Positions 1 to 9,000 of a stretch of 64,000 bases of DNA are shown here, piece after piece; the first letter of the stretch is position 1, and each line of letters begins with the position of its first letter. The notes below the pieces were generated by a model. That model saw only the letters and a list, made by a program, of their open reading frames with translations, made no database searches and had not been told where the DNA came from. Source of the DNA: Photorhabdus caribbeanensis (GTDB taxonomy: Bacteria > Pseudomonadota > Gammaproteobacteria > Enterobacterales > Enterobacteriaceae); contig NZ_RCWB01000024.1 in NCBI RefSeq assembly GCF_018448885.1, forward strand, positions 1 to 64,000, read 5' to 3'. A program made the translations under genes and the position numbers.

Positions 1-3000
1 TCACGGTGCTGAATCAGACTCCCAGTGCCTTTAAAGCCTTTATTGCCAGTTATATCGCCAATCCGTTACCGGACTGTTTGCGCTATATCATCTTTGGCGG
101 GGAAGCGCTTGATCCGAGTATTTTGAAACCGTGGTATGCCCTGCGTGAGGAGACATTGCCTCAGTTGGTGAATATGTACGGTATCACAGAGACCACGGTT
201 CACGTCACTTACCGGGCACTGGGTCGCCATGATGCAGAACAGACAACGAGTCCTATTGGCACGCGTATCCCGGATTTAACCCTCTATCTGCTGGATAAGT
301 ATGGTCAGCCAGTACCGCTGGGCAGCGTGGGTGAGTTATATATTGGCGGGGCCGGTGTGGCACGGGGTTATCTCAATCGTCCTGAACTGACCGCGGAGCG
401 TTTTCTGGCAGACCCGTTTAGTCATCTTCCAGATGCCCGGATGTACCGCACCGGGGATTTGGCCCGTTACCTGCCGGATGGCAATCTGGAGTTCTTAGGC
501 CGTAATGACCAGCAGGTGAAAATCCGGGGATTCCGCATTGAACCGGGTGAAATCGAAGCCCGGTTGATGGAACACCCGGCGGTGAGTGAAGCGGTTGTGC
601 TGGCGCTCGGAGACGGTCAGGATAAACGGCTGGTGGCTTATGTGGTGGCAGAAGCGGATGAGGGGTTAATTAATCGCCTGCGTACTCACTTAAGTGCGAT
701 TTTACCGGATTATATGGTGCCGACAGCATTTGTCTATATGGATGCCTTTCCGTTAACACCGAACGGCAAACTGGATCGCCGGGCGCTACCGGCACCGGGG
801 GAAGATGCCTTTGCCCGTCAGGTTTATGCTGCACCACAAGGGGAAACAGAAACTCTGCTAGCCACTATTTGGAGTGAGTTGTTGGGCATTAAACAGGTGA
901 GTCGGCATGACAGCTTCTTTGCTCTGGGAGGACATTCGCTGTTAGCGGTGCGGATGATTGAACGTCTACGTAGCGCGGGGTTAACACTATCGGTACGTGA
1001 CCTTTTCCAATTCCCGGTGTTGTCCGCATTTGCCCAAACAGTGGGGCAGTCACAAGCGATGATAGTGCCGGCGAATGTGATCACCTCGGCCTCCACGGCA
1101 ATCACACCTGAGATGTTGCCATTGATTGATCTAACTCAGTCTGAGATTGACCATATCGTTGCACAAGTGCCGGGTGGAGTAGCTAATATTCAGGATATTT
1201 ATGCCCTGTCGCCGTTACAAGACGGCATTCTATTCCATCACTTGTTGGCGAATAAAGGCGATCCGTATCTATTGGCCAGTCAGATGGCCTTCGCTGACCG
1301 ATCGCTGTTGGATAGTTATTTGGCGGTAGTGCAACAGGTGATTAACCGCCATGACATCTTGCGTACTGCTTTTATTTGGCAAGGATTATCCGCACCAGTT
1401 CAGGTGGTTTGGCGTCAGGTGCCGCTATCATTGACTGAATTGACGTTGGATACCGTTGATGGACCGATTTATGAACAATTGCTTCAACGTTTTGGCCCGC
1501 GTCAGCATCGCCTCGACTTAAGTCAGGCTCCCTTGCTGCGCTTTATGGTGGCACAGGAAACGGATGGTCGCTGGATTGCACTGCAATTGCAGCATCATCT
1601 GATTGGCGATCATACCGCAATGGAAGTAATGCACCGCGAAGTTCAGGCGTACCTTACTGGACAAGAAGACAGATTGCCTGCGCCGATCCCTTTCCGCAAT
1701 CTGGTGGCTCAGGTCCAGTTGGGCGTGAGCCAAGCCGAGCACATTCGCTTTTTTACCGATATGTTGGCAGAGGTGGATCAACCGACGTTGCCATTTGGAT
1801 TGACAGAGGTACATCGAGATGGTTCGCAGGTGACAGAGTTGCATCGGATGTTGCCCGCCATATTGAATAGCCGCTTGCGTAGTCAGGCTCGGCGTTTGGG
1901 CGTCAGTTTGGCGACTTTGTGCCATTTGGCCTGGGCACAGGTCTTGTCGCGTACCAGTGGACAGGAGAAAGTGGTATTCGGCACCGTATTGTTTGGGCGG
2001 ATGCAGGCAGGACAAGGGGCTGACAGCGGCATGGGGCTGTTTATCAATACCTTGCCGTTGCGACTGGATATGGATGATACCTCGGTGCAGGACAGTGTAC
2101 GATTAGCCCATACCCGGTTAGCCGGATTGCTGGAGCATGAACATGCTTCATTGACGCTAGCTCAACGTTGCAGTGGGGTTGCTAGTGGTACACCGTTGTT
2201 CAATGCATTGCTTAACTACCGGCATAATGCGTTGCCAACAGCCCCAGATGAAACCCTGAATGGTATTGAATTTCTTGGCGCACAGGAGCGTACCAACTAT
2301 CCGTTTGTCTTGTCGGTGGAGGATTTTGGTGATGCTCTGGGGCTGACGGCTCAAGCAGTACAACCGTTTGAGCCGGAACGGATATGCGGCTATATGCAAC
2401 AGACACTGGAGAGTTTGGTGGAAGCACTTGAACAGGCGCCGGAAACACCAGTACGGACATTGAATATTCTGCCAGAAGTGGAACGCCAGTTGTTGCTAAA
2501 AACCTGGAATGCGACTGAAACTGTCTTCCCTGAGCAATTATGTATCCATCAGTTATTTGAGCAACAGGTGGAGAAAAATCCTGATGCTACGGCTCTGGTG
2601 TATGAAGCCCAGACGTTCAGTTATGCGGAACTGAATGCCCGCGCTAACCGGCTGGCCCATCAACTGATTGCGCAGGGTATTGCGCCAGACCAGCGAGTAG
2701 CGATTTGTGTTACACGTTCACTGACGATGGTGGTGGGCTTGCTGGCTGTGCTGAAAGCGGGGGGAGCCTATGTTCCATTGGACCCGTCCTATCCAGGGGA
2801 ACGTTTGACACATATTTTAACCGATGCAGCCCCGGCTATTTTGCTGGCGGATAATGTCGGATGTATCGCATTGGGTGAGGAAGCACTGGCAGGACTCACT
2901 GTACTGGACCCGAATGTTTTGCCTGATCAGCCGGACAGTAACCCGCAAGTGACCGCACTGACTGCACAGCATCTGGCGTATGTGATTTATACTTCGGGTT

Positions 3001-6000
3001 CAACTGGCACACCAAAAGGCGTGATGGTTGAACATCGTGGGCTAATCAATCTTGTCCGGGATAAAGTCGCCCAGTTTAGCATTCACTCGGATAGCCGGAT
3101 GTTGCAGTTTGCCTCATTGAGTTTTGATGCCAGTGTTTGGGAAATCATGATGGCGTTGGGGAGTGGGGCTTGTCTGGTGATTGCTGTTGATGTCGTCCGT
3201 CAGGACCCACTTCGCCTTTGGCATTATCTGGAACAACAGGCAGTGACCCATGCCTGTCTGACCCCGGCCCTGCTCCGGGAAAGGACCGATTTACCGGAAA
3301 TGACGATAAGACCTACGGTGATACTCGGGGGTGAAGCGCCTAGTGCAATGCTGCTTCAGGCACTGAGTCGTCGGGCGACGGTGTTTAATGCCTATGGCCC
3401 GACAGAAATCACGGTGTGTGCGACGACCTGGTGTTGTCCGTCAGACTACACAGATACGATAGTGCCGATTGGTCATCCGACGGCGAACACCCAGATTTAT
3501 TTGCTGGATACTTACGGCCAGCCAGTGCCGTTGGGGGCAGTGGGTGAGTTGTATGTGGGTGGTGCGGGAGTGGCGCGTGGCTACCTTAATCGTCCTGAAC
3601 TGACGGCTGAGCGTTTTCTGCCAGATCCATTCAATAGTGAACCCAATGCTCGCTTGTACCGCACTGGGGATTTGGCCCGTTACCTGCCAGACGGCAATCT
3701 GGAATTCCTAGGCCGCAATGACCAACAGGTCAAAATCCGCGGTTTCCGTATTGAACCGGGGGAAATCGAAGCCCGACTGATGGAATACCCAACTGTGCAA
3801 GAGGCTGTTGTGTTAGTGCTAGGTGATGAGCAGGGTAAACGGTTGGTAGCTTATGTAGTGGCAGAAGCGGATGATGCGCTAGTTAACCATCTGCATACAC
3901 ACTTGAGCGCAATTTTACCGGATTATATGGTGCCGATGGCTTTTGTACGCCTGAATGCCTTCCCGCTGACCCCGAACGGTAAGCTGGATCGTCGGGCATT
4001 ACCGATACCGGGGGAAGAGGCTTTTGCCCGGCAGATTTACGCTGAACCGTTAGGAGAGATGGAAAGCACATTGGCGGTTATCTGGCGTGAATTACTCGGT
4101 GTTAAGCGGATTAGCCGGTATGACAACTTTTTCGCTTTAGGTGGCCATTCGCTGTTGGCAGTAAGGATGATGAACCGGCTGGCGGTGTTGGGGATTGAAT
4201 TACCGCTGTCCACGCTGTTTAAATTCCCGGCCTTAGCCGATTTTGCTAAAGAGATAAATGTTCGATTTGATGAACAGAGCAGTAAGTTACCAGCTATTAT
4301 CCCGCTATCCCGTGAGGGTAAATTGCCGTTGTCATTTGCACAACAGCGCCTGTGGTTCTTGGCCCAGTTTGAAGGGGTGAGTGAAACTTACCATATTCCG
4401 GTGGCATTGCGTTTACGTGGTTGGCTGGATATCGCTGCCTGGCAGCAAGCGTTTAATACGCTGTTTGCTCGCCACGAAGCGTTACGCTCTGTCTTCGTTG
4501 CTGTTGATGGTCAGCCACAGGTAGAGTTGTTGTCGGCAGAATCGGGCTTACCGATGAAAAAATATGATCTGCGGGATGCGCCTGATAGGGATGCGCAGCT
4601 TGCGTTTCTGTCTGCTCAGGAAGCTGGGGCGCCGTTTGATCTTGCTCGCGGCCCATTAATTCGAGCCAGTCTGGTACAACTGGCTGACGATGACCACGTT
4701 TTCTTGTTGACCTTACATCATATTATTTTTGATGGCTGGTCTGTCAGCGTGTTAATGAGTGAATTGAGCACCCTTTACACTGCTTTCCTTGCAGGGAAAT
4801 CAGATCCGTTGCCACCGTTAACGATTCAGTATCCTGATTACGCTGCTTGGCAGCATCAGTGGTTGTCGGCTGAACGCATACAGTCCCAATCTGATTATTG
4901 GCGCACGAGGCTGGCTGATGCGCCGGTACTGTTGGATTTGCCTACTGACCGGCCACGTCCGCCTCGGCAGTCATTTGCTGGGAATATCTGGCCCGTCAGT
5001 CTGGATATGGAGTTAACCCAATCCCTCAAGCATCTGAGTGAACAGCAAGGTGTCACGCTATTTATGACCCTGCTGGCTGGCTGGGCGACAGTTCTATCGC
5101 GTTTGTCCGGTCAGGAAGATTTGGTTATCGGTACACCGAGTGCCGGTCGCAGTCGGCAGGAAGTGGAATCTTTGATCGGTTTCTTTGTGAATACGTTGGC
5201 GTTGCGGATGGATTTATCTGGTGCGCCAAATGTAGTGGAATTGTTGGCGCGTGTGCGGCAAACCGCGCTGGCGGCGCAGGAACATCAGGATCTGCCGTTT
5301 GAACAGGTGGTGGAAATCGTGCAACCACCGCGTCAACTGACGCATACCCCATTGTTCCAGGTGATGTTTGCCTGGCAGAGCAATGAAAGTAAGGATTGGA
5401 TGTTACCCGAATTGGTCGTTTCACCGGTCGGACAAACTTTTGATAGGGCTAAGTTTGATCTTGAGCTGAGTTTATCTGAGGTGGATGGGCAAGTTGTCGG
5501 TTGTCTGAATTATGCCACCACCCTGTTTGATCAACCGACCATTGAACGCTATATGCAATATTTCCATAACGTATTGCGCGAGATGGCAGCTAATCCTCAA
5601 CAGCCGGTCGGTAAAATTAATATCCTGACCGAAGCGGAACGCAAGCTGTTACTAGAAACCTGGAATGCAACCCAGGCGCTGTATCCTGACCAGTCATGCA
5701 TTCACCGGCTGTTTGAGCAACAGGTAGAGAAAACCCCTGATGCAGTAGCACTGGTGTATAAAGAACGTATTCTTAGCTATGCGGAATTAAATGCCCGTGC
5801 CAACTGGCTGGCCCGCCGGTTAATCGAACAGGGGATACGATCGGATGATCGAGTTGCAGTGCTGTTAGAACGTTCCATTGAGCTGGTAGTGGCTCAGTTG
5901 GCTATTCTCAAAGCCGGGGCCGTTTATGTACCTATCGATCCCCGTATACCGGACGAACGGAAAAACTGGTTGATAAACGATTGTTCAGCTCAGTTGTTGC

Positions 6001-9000
6001 TCACCGATATTCCAGTTGATCTGGCGATTCCTCTGTATTGCTTTGTTGATGAGATGGGCGCCATCAGAACGGAAGATTACCGTAATCCTGATGTACCCCG
6101 TTCCAGTACCGAACTGGCCTATATCATGTATACCTCCGGCTCGACCGGCACACCCAAAGGGGTGATGGTGCCGCATCGTGCTGTGGTTCGGCTGGTGATT
6201 AATAATGGGTACGCTGAAATCGGGCCGGATGATCGGGTGGCGTTTGAGGCTAATCCGGTTTTTGATGCCAGTACTTTTGAAGTCTGGGCGCCATTGCTCA
6301 ATGGCGGTGCATTAGTGGTGATTGATCACACCACATTACTGACGCCTAAAGAGTTTGTTCAGGCATTACAGACTTATCGCATTACCGTGCTATGGCTGAG
6401 TGTCGGGCTGTTTAACCGACTGGCGGCAGCGTTGTCTCCAGTGCTGCCACAAATCAAGATTCTGATTGTTGGCGGTGATGTCCTTGATCCCCATGTGATG
6501 GCGCAGGTTTTGCGTGATGGTCCGCCTCAACAGTTATTGAATGGTTATGGACCGAGTGAAGGCACAACCTTTACCACCACCTACCGTATCACGGCGTTGT
6601 CGCCGGGAGTGAGTCGCATCCCCATTGGTCGACCGATAGCCAATACGCGGGTTTATCTGCTGGATGTTTATGGACAGCCTGTACCGCAAGGGGTAATCGG
6701 TGAGATTTATATCGGTGGAGATGGAGTGGCTTGTGGCTATCTCAATCGTCCCGAACTGACCGCGGAACGTTTTCTACCGGATCCGTTTAGTGGTGAACTC
6801 GATGCCCGCCTGTACCGAACCGGAGATTTGGCCCGTTACCTACCGGATGGCAATCTGGAGTTCCTGGGCCGCAATGACCAACAGGTGAAAATCCGTGGTT
6901 TCCGCATTGAGCCGGGGGAAATCGAGGTCCGGCTAATGGAACATCCGGCGGTGAGTAAAGCGGTTGTATTGGTGCTGGGGGATGGTCAGGACAAACGATT
7001 GGTGGCTTATGTGGAGGCAGAAGCGGATGAAGAGTTGGTTAATCACTTGCGTACTCATCTGAGTGCCATTTTACCGGATTATATGGTGCCAGCCGCGTTT
7101 GTACGTCTGGATTCCTTCCCACTGACGCCTAATGGCAAGTTAGATCGTCGGGCGTTGCCGCCACCGGAAGAAGAAGCGTTTGCCCGTCAGGTTTATGAGG
7201 CGCCGCAAGGGGTGATAGAAACCACATTGGCCACTATTTGGAGTGAGTTGTTGGGTATTGAACAAGTCAGTCGGCATGACAGTTTCTTTGCGTTGGGTGG
7301 TCATTCATTGTTGGCGATACAGATGATTGAGCGTCTGCGTAATGCGGGGTTAACGTTGGCGGTGCGTGATCTGTTCCAATCTCCGGTGCTGTCGGCATTT
7401 GCTCAAACAGTAGGACAGTCTCGGGCGGCGGTGGTACCGGCGAATGTCATCATTCCAGAGACCACAACACTTACACCTGAGATGTTGCCATTGATTGAGC
7501 TGACCCAACCTGAAATTGACCATATCGTGAAACAAGTGCCGGGGGGCGTGGCTAATATTCAGGATATCTATGCCCTGTCACCGTTACAGGATGGCATCCT
7601 ATTCCACCATTTATTGGCGAATAAGGGCGATCCATATCTGCTGGCCTATCCGATGAGTTTTGCTGATCGTTCGTTGCTGGATTGTTATTTGGCGGCAGTG
7701 CAACAGGTGATTGATCGCCATGATATTTTGCGTACTGCTTTTGTCTGGCAAGGATTATCAGTTCCGGCTCAGGTAGTCTGGCGTAAGGCGCTGTTATCAG
7801 TGACTGAATTGACGTTGGAGCCCGCAGATGGACCGGTTGGTGAACAACTGGCTCAACGTTTTGACCCGCGTCAGCATCGTCTTGATTTGGGTCAAGCACC
7901 ACTGTTACGTGTTGTTATTGCACAAGAAACGGATGGTCGTTGGATCGTATTGCAGTTGCAGCATCATTTGATTGGTGATCATACTGCAATGGAGGTGATG
8001 AACCGCGAAGTTCAGGCGTACCTTGCCGGGCAGGGGTATCGCTTGCCTATTCCAACTCCTTTCCGCAATCTGATAGCTGAGGCGCGGTTGGGGATGAGTC
8101 AGGCTGAACATACTCGCTTCTTTACCGATATGTTGGCAGAGGTGGATCAACCGACGTTGCCATTCGGATTGATGGAAGTACATCGGGATGGTTCACAGGT
8201 GGCACAATCACACCGGATGCTGCCCTCCATGTTGAATGACCGTTTGCGTAGTCAGGCTCGGCGTCTGGGAGTTAGTTTGGCTGCGTTATGCCATCTGGCT
8301 TGGGCACAGGTATTGTCACGTACCAGCGGACAGGAAAAAGTGGTGTTCGGTACCGTGCTGTTTGGGCGGATGCAGGCAGGAGAAGGGGTTGACAGCAGTA
8401 TGGGACTGTTTATCAACACCTTGCCGTTACGATTAGATATGGATGATACCTCCGTTCGGGAGAGTGTACGGGCAGCACATACCCGGCTGATTGGATTATT
8501 GGAACATGAGCACGCTTCACTGGCATTGGCTCAACGTTGTAGTGGGGTACAAAATGAAATTCCACTCTTTAGTGCTTTGTTGAATTACCGACATAATGCG
8601 CCGGTGATCGTCACGAATGAAGTTACCAGCGGCATTGAATCTCAGGGCGGACAAGAGCGCACTAACTATCCATTTGTGTTGTCGGTGGAGGATTTTGGCA
8701 ATGCACTGGGGCTGACGACGCAAATTGTTCAACCGATTGATCCGGCGCGGATATGTGGTTATATGCAACAGGCGTTGGAAAGTCTGGCGGAGGCGCTTGA
8801 ACAGCGGCCGGAGGCGCCAGTACGGTTGCTGAATATCTTGCCGGAAGCTGAGAAGAGGTTGTTGCTGGAGACCTGGAACGCAACTCAGACGTTGTATCCT
8901 GACCAGTGTTGTATTCACCGGTTGTTTGAACAACAGGCAGAAAAAACGCCTGATGCGATAGCGCTGATGTATGAAGAACAGATTCTCAGCTATGCAGAAT